5,358 nt of DNA from Clostridia bacterium (lineage in GTDB: Bacteria; Bacillota_A; Clostridia; Christensenellales; Aristaeellaceae). Numbering within the stretch: the stretch's first letter is position 1; each line of letters begins with the position of its first letter. The stretch spans positions 1 through 5,358 of the forward strand of contig WRHG01000137.1 in NCBI GenBank assembly GCA_009783365.1, read 5' to 3'. Positions 1 through 5,358 of this stretch are shown one piece after another. The position numbers and the translations under genes were made by a program. A model generated the notes under the pieces. The model was not told the origin of the DNA, made no database searches, and saw only the letters and a program-made list of their open reading frames with translations.

Positions 1-2084
1 AATCCATGGAGCTGATGCCCATCTACATCCAGCCGGGCGAGTTGATCGTGGGTGGAAAAAGCGTGTACACTCTGCCCGCGTATTTTACGGAACGGGAGCT
101 TGCCATCGGTAACCCCAACCGGGAAACACGCGGCTATGAAAACATGTTCGACATCGTTTTCAACCTGGGCCAGGATGAACGTGGTTATGGCCAAGCCAAC
201 AGCTCGGCGCCCGCTTATAATCGGTACCTGTCCTCGGGGTTTGTGGGCATGCTAAAACTGGCTCAAGAGGGTTATGAAAGGGCGGGAACACAACGCCAGA
301 AAGATTTCTATGAAAGTGTTGAGCTTGTTTATGAGGGCATCCTTATCCTGCTGGGCCGTTATGAGACTCTGGCTAAAGAGCAGCTTGCAGTGGAAGGCGA
401 CGGTGTGCGGAAAAGCGAGTTGGCAAAGATTGCCGGCGTAATGCATGCCCTTGCCCGCCGCGGGCCGGAGGATTTCTGGGAGGCGCTGCAAGCTGTATAC
501 ATCATGCAATTCCTGCTGTGGCAGGAGGGCGGGTACTTGGTGCCTCTGGGCCGCTTTGACCAATATATGTATCCGTACTACATCCGCTCGTTGGAAAATG
601 GAGAGTATACCTACCAGCAGATGGTGGAATTGACGGAGTGCATGTTTGTCAAGCTCAATTATGAGATCGACCGTACCCATGGCGAGGAGGGAAAATTCCA
701 AAGCGATACAGGCCAAACCGTCACGGTGGGCGGCATAGATCCCGTATCCGGGAAGGACGTCACCAATGAGTTGAGCTATATGTGTATCGACATCAAGACC
801 GACCTGCGTACTACCGACCCTCGGCTGCATGTGCGCTTTAATCAAAACAGCCCCCCAAAACTGTGGGAGCGCTGCGCGGAGCTGAGTGCCGAGGGCATGG
901 GCTTTCCCACTTACGACTGTGACGAAAATATCATCAGCGCGCTTATGCAACACAAGTGCTACACTTTGGAGGACGCTCGCGATTACTGCGCTTCAGGTTG
1001 TTGGGAAGTCATCGTCCAGGGCAGGAGTTTTAACCGCAATTTAGGCGATGTGGACTGCCTGCGCGCATTGGAATGGGCTCTCAACGATGGCCATAATGTA
1101 CTGGAGGAACGTGCTCATGCCGTGGGTATGGTGGATGGGCGCTGGGGTCTGACTACAGGCCATCCCGATAATTTTGAGGACTTCGATGATTTGATGACGG
1201 CTTTCCGCGCCCAGATGAAGCGCCATATCGATACAGTCGCCGCCAACTGTAACAAGGGACGGCTTGCCACGGCGCCATTGTATTCCTCCCTGCTGGAGGA
1301 CTGCATGGACAGAGGCCTGGATATCGCTCATGGCGGAGCCCGATATTACGAAACAGACTTCCAGCTTTCTTCGCTTTCCAACGCAGCTGATGCGCTGTAC
1401 GCTATCAAGCGGCTGGTGTTCGAAGAAAAGCGCTTTACGCTTGCCGAGTTTGTGGGCATCATGAACCGCAACTTTCAGGGATATGAGGATTTGCGCCAGG
1501 AACTGGTCAACAAGATGCCCAAGTTCGGCAACGCCGACGAAAGGGTGGACTCCATCGCCCAGGATATTGTGGCGTACTTCTCCCGGGAGGTGATAAAGCA
1601 CCGCAACAACTACGGTGGTCCCTACCGCGCGCGTATCGCCAGCAGCCTTGGTTATGTCGCTATCGCCCGTACCCTGGGCGCCTCGGCGGACGGGCGCAGG
1701 CACCGGGATTTCTACGCTGCGGATCTTGCCCCCGGCCTTGGGGCCGAGCGCAATGGCCCTACGGCCGCCGTGCTCAGCTGCGGATGCGTCTCTACCTCCG
1801 CGCTTGCCGGAGGGTCCATCATGGACCTCACCTTCAGCACCGGCGTGTTCACTACAAAAGCCAACCGGCAAAAGTTTACCGACCTTATCAAGGTGTACTT
1901 TCACAAGGGCGGATTGCAGGCACAGTTCAACGTTACCAATGTGGATACGTTGAGGGACGCCCAGAAGAATCCGGAGAATCATCCCGATCTCATGGTCCGC
2001 GTGTGGGGCTTTTCCGCTTATTTTACTGGTATTCCAAAGGATTATCAGGACCACATCATTGAAAGGACCCAACTGCGGGTATGA
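1..2084 (+). CDS. Glycyl radical enzyme of the dehydratase/lyase (PFL-like) superfamily, substrate unknown, 5' partial
   Basis: This is an oxygen-sensitive cytosolic enzyme that uses a glycyl radical to make a thiyl radical on an active-site Cys, which then attacks the substrate. The frame is open to the left edge. The ATG at 6 is unlikely to be the true start, because the ELIVG motif (residues 12-16 counted from that ATG) normally lies about 90-100 residues into these ~780-850 aa proteins. Visible landmarks are GQTVTVGGIDP (236-246), the catalytic loop SGCWE with Cys332 and Glu334, DGR (562-564), and the C-terminal radical loop RVWGFSAYF with Gly668, 24 residues before the end. The C-x-E pattern fits the eliminase/decarboxylase branch rather than true pyruvate formate-lyase, which has Cys-Cys. 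The usual CVEP and RVAGYSAYF are altered (Trp333, Val335, Trp667, Phe669), so I cannot assign it to choline, glycerol, hydroxyproline, arylacetate or sulfonate classes. The stop overlaps the activase start by 4 bp. The superfamily call is secure; the substrate is not known. Confidence 0.95.
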   Translation, partial: SMELMPIYIQPGELIVGGKSVYTLPAYFTERELAIGNPNRETRGYENMFDIVFNLGQDERGYGQANSSAPAYNRYLSSGFVGMLKLAQEGYERAGTQRQKDFYESVELVYEGILILLGRYETLAKEQLAVEGDGVRKSELAKIAGVMHALARRGPEDFWEALQAVYIMQFLLWQEGGYLVPLGRFDQYMYPYYIRSLENGEYTYQQMVELTECMFVKLNYEIDRTHGEEGKFQSDTGQTVTVGGIDPVSGKDVTNELSYMCIDIKTDLRTTDPRLHVRFNQNSPPKLWERCAELSAEGMGFPTYDCDENIISALMQHKCYTLEDARDYCASGCWEVIVQGRSFNRNLGDVDCLRALEWALNDGHNVLEERAHAVGMVDGRWGLTTGHPDNFEDFDDLMTAFRAQMKRHIDTVAANCNKGRLATAPLYSSLLEDCMDRGLDIAHGGARYYETDFQLSSLSNAADALYAIKRLVFEEKRFTLAEFVGIMNRNFQGYEDLRQELVNKMPKFGNADERVDSIAQDIVAYFSREVIKHRNNYGGPYRARIASSLGYVAIARTLGASADGRRHRDFYAADLAPGLGAERNGPTAAVLSCGCVSTSALAGGSIMDLTFSTGVFTTKANRQKFTDLIKVYFHKGGLQAQFNVTNVDTLRDAQKNPENHPDLMVRVWGFSAYFTGIPKDYQDHIIERTQLRV

Positions 2085-3004
2085 ATGAGACCGCCCTCAT
2101 TTTCGACATCAAGCGCTATGCGGTATATGACGGCCCCGGCATCCGGGCCACTGTCTTTTTTAAGGGATGCAATCTGGCTTGCGCCTGGTGCCAGAATCCT
2201 GAGTCCATCGGCGGTGAGGCTGACATCGCCCTTGAGGCCGCCAGATGCGTCGCCTGCGGGCGACGCATGGCCGTATGCCCCGCTTATGACGAGGATACCG
2301 GCAAGCGGTTGCGCAACCGGTGTGTCCAGTGCTGGCAGTGCACGGAAGCTTGCCCTACCGGTGCCCGGCGGCGTAAGGGCATACCTTATACCCCACAGCA
2401 ATTGCTTGACGCCGTGCTCATCGACAAGCCCTTTTTCGACAGGTCCGGCGGCGGGGTTACCTGTTCCGGCGGCGAGGCTCTGCTACAGGCGGATTTTCTG
2501 GCTGAGTTTCTCGCCCTGTGCAAGAACGCGGGCGTCAGCACCGCCATTGACACGGCAGGAAACGTACCCTGGGCATCTTTTATCAAAGTATTGCCGGTAT
2601 GCGACCTCTTCCTTTATGATATAAAACTGTTTGACCTGATGGCTCACAAACGTATAACCGGAGCGGGCAACGCCCGCATCCTAGGCAACCTGCTGAAGTT
2701 GCGCGACAAGCATGCGAGGCTGGTGGCGCGCATTCCCCTGATCCCCGGCGTTACAGACCTCCAGGAAAATCTTTCATCCATTGCCCGGTTTTTAGTCCGC
2801 GAGATGCCGGCTGCTCCGGTGCAGCTCCTGCCCTACAACCCCCTGGCTGAAATCAAGTACGGTGCTGCTCCCGCCTTCGATGAACGGAGCAGCGCCGTCT
2901 ATGCCCTGCCTGCAATGCATGAACAGACAAAGGCGGAGCTTGCTGTTATGCTGAAAACATTTACCGATCTTGGTCTCAGCGCATCCATTATCAATCAGGA
3001 CTGA
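2081..3004 (+). CDS. Glycyl radical enzyme activase (radical SAM, PFL-activase family)
   Basis: A 307-residue protein, the usual length for GRE activases with a ferredoxin-like insert. It should cleave S-adenosylmethionine reductively and abstract hydrogen from Gly668 of the GRE encoded just upstream. The N-terminus has the family signature YDGPGIRATVFFKGC. The radical-SAM cluster motif CX3CX2C is Cys30, Cys34 and Cys37. Residues 56-92 form the insert expected to bind two auxiliary [4Fe-4S] clusters. The second motif is intact (Cys81, 84, 87, 91, then Pro). The first reads Cys56, Cys59, Arg62, Cys66-Pro, so its third cysteine is replaced by Arg. A Gly-rich SAM-binding segment follows (GGGVTCSGGE, 123-132), with Ala133 where Pro is common. 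The LPYNPL segment near the C-terminus corresponds to the family's LPYH region. The ATG at 2081 overlaps the GRE stop (ATGA), which suggests translational coupling; the only upstream purine tract (GAAAGGA, 2060-2066) is distant. Family assignment is secure. Confidence 0.95.
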   Translation: MNETALIFDIKRYAVYDGPGIRATVFFKGCNLACAWCQNPESIGGEADIALEAARCVACGRRMAVCPAYDEDTGKRLRNRCVQCWQCTEACPTGARRRKGIPYTPQQLLDAVLIDKPFFDRSGGGVTCSGGEALLQADFLAEFLALCKNAGVSTAIDTAGNVPWASFIKVLPVCDLFLYDIKLFDLMAHKRITGAGNARILGNLLKLRDKHARLVARIPLIPGVTDLQENLSSIARFLVREMPAAPVQLLPYNPLAEIKYGAAPAFDERSSAVYALPAMHEQTKAELAVMLKTFTDLGLSASIINQD

Positions 3005-3013
3005 TAAGGAGGT
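3005..3013 (+). promoter_or_regulatory. Strong ribosome binding site of the cyclase-like gene
   Basis: TAAGGAGGT is almost the full anti-Shine-Dalgarno complement and sits 5 nt before the ATG at 3019. It lies directly after the activase stop and fixes the start of the third gene. It also suggests that this protein is translated at a high rate independently of the coupled GRE-activase pair. Confidence 0.85.
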
Positions 3014-3018
3014 TTCCC

Positions 3019-3702
3019 ATGGCAAATTTCATCGACATCACCGGCACCATTCAGGAAGGGATGTGGCACTATCCGCCCCCTTTTCCCCGCGTTGCGATTA
3101 CCCCCATGCCCAAGGTGCCCTGGGTAGACGGCGATGTGTTCTGCGAGATCTTCGAGGGCCTCCATTCCCAAACCGGCACCTATCTGGAAACCCCAGCCCA
3201 CTTCTACGGCAATGACAAAAGCTATCTGCTCATTGACGTGGATATCGCCACCTTGATCAATCATGACTGCGTGGTGCTGAATCTGGGCTCTAAAACGCCT
3301 CCGCCAGGCAAAGCTCGTTACGGCATAACCGTGGAGGATCTGGAAAGCTGCCCGGCCGCAAAGGAAATCCGCGAGGGAGATGACATTTTGGTTGGTACAA
3401 ACTGGGGAGGCCGCTGGATGGAGCCGGATTATCTGGAAAGCGGCCCCTACCTCACATACGATGCAATGCAATGGCTCATCGCCAAAAAACCGTATATTTT
3501 GGGGAGCGATACCTCGCGGTGGGAAAATTTGGAAGAACCTCAAGGCTTTTTCCCGGATTTTTACGCCGCAAACATCTTAATGCTGGCTCCCTGTATCAAT
3601 CTGGAAATGGTAACAAAACCTCGGGTAAAGCTGACGGTTCTGCCGCTGAAAATCCCACGCACGAGTTGCGCCCCTTGCAGGGCCGTCATACTGGAGGAGT
3701 AG
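3019..3702 (+). CDS. Cyclase-family (kynurenine formamidase-like) protein with a degenerate metal site
   Basis: A 227-residue protein of the cyclase family (PF04199 type), which includes bacterial kynurenine formamidase and isatin hydrolase, metal-dependent cytosolic amidohydrolases. The evidence is the N-terminal IDITGTIQEGM segment, the GTYLETPAHF motif (53-62) at the place of GTHxDxPxHF, the GSDT segment, and the C-terminal VLPLKI stretch. Compared with the classic metal site (HxGTHxDxPxH plus a later His and Glu), the positions read Gln51, Tyr55, Glu57, His61, Phe181 and Ile193. The last two keep the 12-residue spacing of the missing His/Glu pair. Only His61, plus a conservative Asp-to-Glu change, remains. 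A C-terminal CAPC (Cys217, Cys220) replaces the usual small-residue turn. The gene lies 14 bp after the activase, so it probably acts on a substrate or product of the GRE. It could be a metal-independent enzyme, a binding protein, or an enzyme with a relocated metal site. Fold assignment is fairly sure; activity is unknown. Confidence 0.85.
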   Translation: MANFIDITGTIQEGMWHYPPPFPRVAITPMPKVPWVDGDVFCEIFEGLHSQTGTYLETPAHFYGNDKSYLLIDVDIATLINHDCVVLNLGSKTPPPGKARYGITVEDLESCPAAKEIREGDDILVGTNWGGRWMEPDYLESGPYLTYDAMQWLIAKKPYILGSDTSRWENLEEPQGFFPDFYAANILMLAPCINLEMVTKPRVKLTVLPLKIPRTSCAPCRAVILEE

Positions 3703-3762
3703 TTTCCGGTCAGAGCATTGTCTTTGCGGGAGATTCGCGCCATGGCCCTATTTCTTTGCTTA

Positions 3763-3798
3763 CTCCATGCAGAAAAGAACCTGCATGCGGAAAAGAAC
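3763..3798 (+). repeat. Tandem duplication of an 18-bp unit upstream of the metG promoter
   Basis: Two abutting 18-bp units, CTCCATGCAGAAAAGAAC (3763-3780) and CTGCATGCGGAAAAGAAC (3781-3798), match at 16 of 18 positions. Across the junction they also create a perfect 7-bp inverted repeat, CATGCAG / CTGCATG (3766-3772 and 3781-3787), with an 8-nt loop. The hairpin has no T tract after it on the + strand, so it is not a canonical terminator. The repeats end 17 bp before the metG -35 box, where an activator or repressor site could lie, but no regulator is recognised. Confidence 0.7.
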
Positions 3799-3815
3799 AG
3801 CCGAGAGCGGTTCCC

Positions 3816-3843
3816 TTGACAAGCGCTTCCTTTGGGGTATAAT
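3816..3843 (+). promoter_or_regulatory. Consensus housekeeping (sigma-A type) promoter of metG
   Basis: Both hexamers are perfect consensus: TTGACA at 3816-3821 and TATAAT at 3838-3843, separated by 16 bp. Transcription should begin near 3850, just before the T-box leader. A strong constitutive promoter followed by a conditional terminator is the usual arrangement for T-box-controlled synthetase genes. Confidence 0.88.
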
Positions 3844-3943
3844 AACATTGTCATAGAGAATGGCTGTGAACGGGAGAGTAGCGGATAAGGTCCGGCAAAG
3901 AGAGCCGCGAAGGGTGAAAAGCGGCGCGGAGCAGGCCGTGAAC

Positions 3944-3946
3944 ATG
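3944..3946 (+). promoter_or_regulatory. T-box specifier codon ATG (methionine)
   Basis: The triplet follows GAAC and is followed by six nucleotides and then GAGC, the spacing seen around the GGC specifier of the Bacillus subtilis glyQS T-box as I recall it. ATG pairs with the CAU anticodon of tRNA-Met, matching the methionyl-tRNA synthetase gene downstream. Confidence 0.85.
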
Positions 3947-4004
3947 GCCCGGGAGCTTTTTCGCCCGATAGGTAGGGTGAAACGGAGGCGCCGGTATACG
4001 CCGT

Positions 4005-4020
4005 TGATACCATGGTATCA
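4005..4020 (+). repeat. Perfect 16-bp palindrome, probable T-box stem III
   Basis: TGATACCATGGTATCA is its own reverse complement. In RNA it forms a 6-bp stem (TGATAC/GTATCA) closed by a CATG tetraloop. Its place between the stem II region and the T-box sequence is where stem III is expected, so an RNA role is more likely than a DNA-binding operator. Confidence 0.75.
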
Positions 4021-4034
4021 GCAAGTGATAAATC

Positions 4035-4064
4035 AGGGTGGCACCGCGGGTTTAGCCCGCCCCT
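4035..4064 (+). promoter_or_regulatory. T-box antiterminator helix
   Basis: AGGG (4035-4038) pairs with CCCT (4061-4064), and GCGGG (4046-4050) pairs with CCCGC (4056-4060). Between them is the canonical 7-nt bulge TGGCACC (4039-4045), whose TGGC should pair with the NCCA end of uncharged tRNA. The 3' arm is also the 5' arm of the terminator, so the two structures exclude each other. Confidence 0.9.
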
Positions 4065-4084
4065 TTTTCCGGGGGCGGGTTTTT
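4054..4084 (+). terminator. Intrinsic terminator of the T-box leader (conditional attenuator)
   Basis: A perfect 8-bp GC-rich stem, CCCGCCCC (4056-4063) with GGGGCGGG (4072-4079), has an 8-nt loop and is followed by five T residues (4080-4084). It lies 25 bp before the metG start and should stop transcription when tRNA-Met is fully charged. Confidence 0.92.
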
Positions 4085-4090
4085 ATATTC

Positions 4091-4098
4091 GGAAAGGA
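4091..4098 (+). promoter_or_regulatory. Ribosome binding site of metG
   Basis: GGAAAGGA ends 10 nt before the ATG at 4109. It lies beyond the terminator stem and so should be free on read-through transcripts. It supports 4109 as the start, which leaves a normal MetRS N-terminus before the HIGH motif. Confidence 0.65.
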
Positions 4099-4108
4099 TG
4101 GGATACCC

Positions 4109-5358
4109 ATGGAAGCAGGCAAGACCTTTTATATCTCCACGCCGATTTACTACCCCAGCGATAACCTGCACATCGGCCACGCCTACTGCAGCGTAGCCGC
4201 GGATACCATGGCCCGGTATAAAAAACTGCAGGGGTATGACGTGTTCTTTCTGACCGGCACGGACGAGCACGGGCAGAAGATAGAGCGGAAGGCCCAGGAA
4301 AAGGGCGTGACGCCGCAGGCTTATGTGGATGAGATTGTGGCCGGCGTCAAGGCGCTGTGGAAGCTGATGGACGTGGAGCATGACGGCTTCATTCGCACCT
4401 CGGACGAGCGGCATGTACGGGCGGTCCAGAGGATTTTCAAACGGCTGTATGGCCAGGGCGATATTTACAAGGGGAATTATGAGGGCTGGTACTGCACCCC
4501 CTGCGAGAGCTTTTTTACGGAACTGCAGCTGAAAGACGGGTGCTGCCCGGACTGCGGCCGTGTTGTGGAGAGGACGGGCGAGGAGGGCTATTTTTTCAAG
4601 CTGGGCAAGTATCAGGACTGGCTGATCCAATACATTGAGGACCATCCGGACTTCATCCGGCCCGTCTCCCGCAAGCGGGAGATGCTCAACAATTTCCTTC
4701 GCCCCGGCCTTTCGGATTTATGCGTCAGCCGCGCTTCCATCAAGTGGGGCATCCCCGTGGACTTTGACCCCAAGCATACCGTGTACGTATGGCTGGACGC
4801 GCTGACCAATTACATCACCGCCCTTGGATTCGATACCCCGGAGGACGCCCTGTTCCGGAAATACTGGCCCGCGGACGTCCAGCTGGTGGGCAAGGAAATC
4901 ATCCGTTTCCACACCATCATCTGGCCCATAATCCTGAAAGCGTTGGACCTCCCCATGCCTAAGCTGGTTTACGGCCATGGATGGCTGGTGCTGGACGGCG
5001 CGAAAATGAGCAAGTCCCTTGGCAATGTGGTAGACCCGGTGGCTCTCTGCGGCCGCTACGGCAGCGACGCCATCCGTTACTACCTCATGCGGGAGATGCC
5101 CTTTGGCAGCGACGGCCAATTCAGTTACGAAGCTATGCTGACCCGTATTAACGCGGACCTGGCCAACGATCTGGGCAACCTGGTGAGCCGTACCGTGGCG
5201 ATGGTGGAAAAGTATTTTGACGGATGCATACCGGCCTTGGGCGATGTTGCCGAGCCGGACCGGGCCCTCATGGAACTGGCGTTGTCCACCCCCGGGGACG
5301 TGTGCCGGTATATGGAGGAATTGCAATTCTCCCTCGCCTTGGGAAGCGTTTGGCAATT
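4109..5358 (+). CDS. metG: Methionyl-tRNA synthetase, 3' partial
   Basis: This class I synthetase charges tRNA-Met with methionine in the cytosol, using ATP. The frame is open from the ATG at 4109 to the right edge, giving 416 complete codons with no stop; the usual length is about 640-660 residues, or ~510-550 if the C-terminal tRNA-binding domain is absent. The N-terminus TFYISTPIYYPSDNLHIGHAY carries the HIGH signature (21-24), followed by FLTGTDEHGQKI. The connective domain has a zinc knuckle with Cys129-x2-Cys132 and Cys146-x2-Cys149 in a WYCTPCESFFTE context typical of the Bacillus/Clostridium type. WLDALTNY and the KMSKS loop (299-303) complete the catalytic core. The final part enters the helical anticodon-binding domain. 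Expression should be controlled by the T-box leader directly upstream. Cys145 next to the zinc ligand Cys146 is a minor oddity. The identification is certain. Confidence 0.98.
   Translation, partial: MEAGKTFYISTPIYYPSDNLHIGHAYCSVAADTMARYKKLQGYDVFFLTGTDEHGQKIERKAQEKGVTPQAYVDEIVAGVKALWKLMDVEHDGFIRTSDERHVRAVQRIFKRLYGQGDIYKGNYEGWYCTPCESFFTELQLKDGCCPDCGRVVERTGEEGYFFKLGKYQDWLIQYIEDHPDFIRPVSRKREMLNNFLRPGLSDLCVSRASIKWGIPVDFDPKHTVYVWLDALTNYITALGFDTPEDALFRKYWPADVQLVGKEIIRFHTIIWPIILKALDLPMPKLVYGHGWLVLDGAKMSKSLGNVVDPVALCGRYGSDAIRYYLMREMPFGSDGQFSYEAMLTRINADLANDLGNLVSRTVAMVEKYFDGCIPALGDVAEPDRALMELALSTPGDVCRYMEELQFSLALGSVWQ

Larger units (their letters stand above)
3870..4084 (+). promoter_or_regulatory. 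T-box riboswitch (tRNA-Met sensing leader) controlling metG
   Basis: This untranslated leader senses the charging state of tRNA. Stem I shows the AGTA element near 3877, the AGAGAG element (3899-3904), a distal hairpin GCCGC/GCGGC (3904-3908 with 3921-3925) enclosing a 12-nt loop containing GGTGAAA, and the specifier segment GTGAAC-ATG-GCCCGG-GAGC. CGGG (3871-3874) can pair with CCCG (3964-3967) to close the stem. Next come a possible stem II-type helix (GGCG 3987-3990 with CGCC 3999-4002), a stem III hairpin at 4005-4020, the T-box sequence AGGGTGGCACCGCGGG (4035-4050), and a terminator. Uncharged tRNA-Met would pair with the specifier and with the T-box bulge, favouring the antiterminator and allowing metG transcription. 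The identification is very secure from conserved motifs and the downstream gene. Confidence 0.95.

Noticed and set aside
6..8. ATG at 6 as the true start of the GRE gene
   Set aside because: The frame stays open to the window edge, no RBS is visible, and about 90-100 family-typical residues would be missing before the ELIVG motif.
252..953. Minus-strand open frame (233 codons) opposite the 5' part of the GRE gene
   Set aside because: Antisense shadow of conserved coding sequence, with no family features.
1041..2072. Long minus-strand open frame (343 codons) opposite the GRE gene
   Set aside because: It lies entirely antisense to a well-conserved GRE coding sequence, shows no recognisable domain, and is explained by GC-rich codon bias on the + strand.
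3766..3787. CATGCAG/CTGCATG hairpin as the terminator of the GRE operon
   Set aside because: The stem is only 7 bp and is followed by a purine-rich stretch instead of a T tract on either strand, so it does not fit an intrinsic terminator.
3561..4013. Minus-strand open frame (150 codons) across the end of the cyclase gene and the T-box leader
   Set aside because: It crosses the promoter and structured leader RNA of metG, its protein is low-complexity and unrecognisable, and the region is fully explained by + strand elements.
4005..4020. 16-bp palindrome as a repressor operator
   Set aside because: It lies about 155 bp inside the transcribed leader, at the stem III position of the T-box, which is the simpler explanation.
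4718..5356. Minus-strand open frame (212 codons) opposite metG
   Set aside because: metG is unmistakable on the + strand through the HIGH and KMSKS motifs and the zinc knuckle; the antisense frame has no support.

Overview
The window looks like chromosomal DNA from a fairly GC-rich anaerobic Firmicute (Clostridia-like). Three things point there: a T-box leader in front of an aminoacyl-tRNA synthetase gene, a four-cysteine MetRS of the Bacillus/Clostridium type, and an oxygen-sensitive glycyl radical enzyme (GRE) with its activase. No genus can be named from this sequence alone. All genes are on the + strand.

Region 1 (1-3702) is a compact three-gene operon. It begins with the 3' ~690 codons of a GRE of the dehydratase/lyase type, whose N-terminus lies outside the window. 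The GRE overlaps by 4 bp (ATGA) with its radical-SAM activase. After 14 bp carrying a near-perfect Shine-Dalgarno comes a cyclase-family (kynurenine formamidase-like fold) protein. The activase should install the glycyl radical on the GRE. The GRE should then carry out a radical reaction on an unidentified substrate, and the cyclase-like protein probably acts on the substrate or product. All three proteins depart from family consensus at functional positions. The GRE has Trp beside both the catalytic Cys (GCWE) and the radical Gly (RVWGFSAYF). The activase lacks one cysteine of its first ferredoxin motif. The cyclase-like protein has lost most of its metal-ligand positions. Together they may be an undescribed GRE pathway.

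Region 2 (3703-4108) has no gene. It holds a tandem 18-bp repeat, a consensus sigma-A-type promoter, and a complete T-box leader with an ATG (Met) specifier, a 16-bp palindromic hairpin, an antiterminator and an overlapping intrinsic terminator. I see no convincing terminator for the upstream operon.

Region 3 (4109-5358) is the first 416 codons of metG (methionyl-tRNA synthetase), which runs off the right edge. It should be expressed when uncharged tRNA-Met accumulates and stabilises the antiterminator. Regions 1 and 3 look functionally unrelated.
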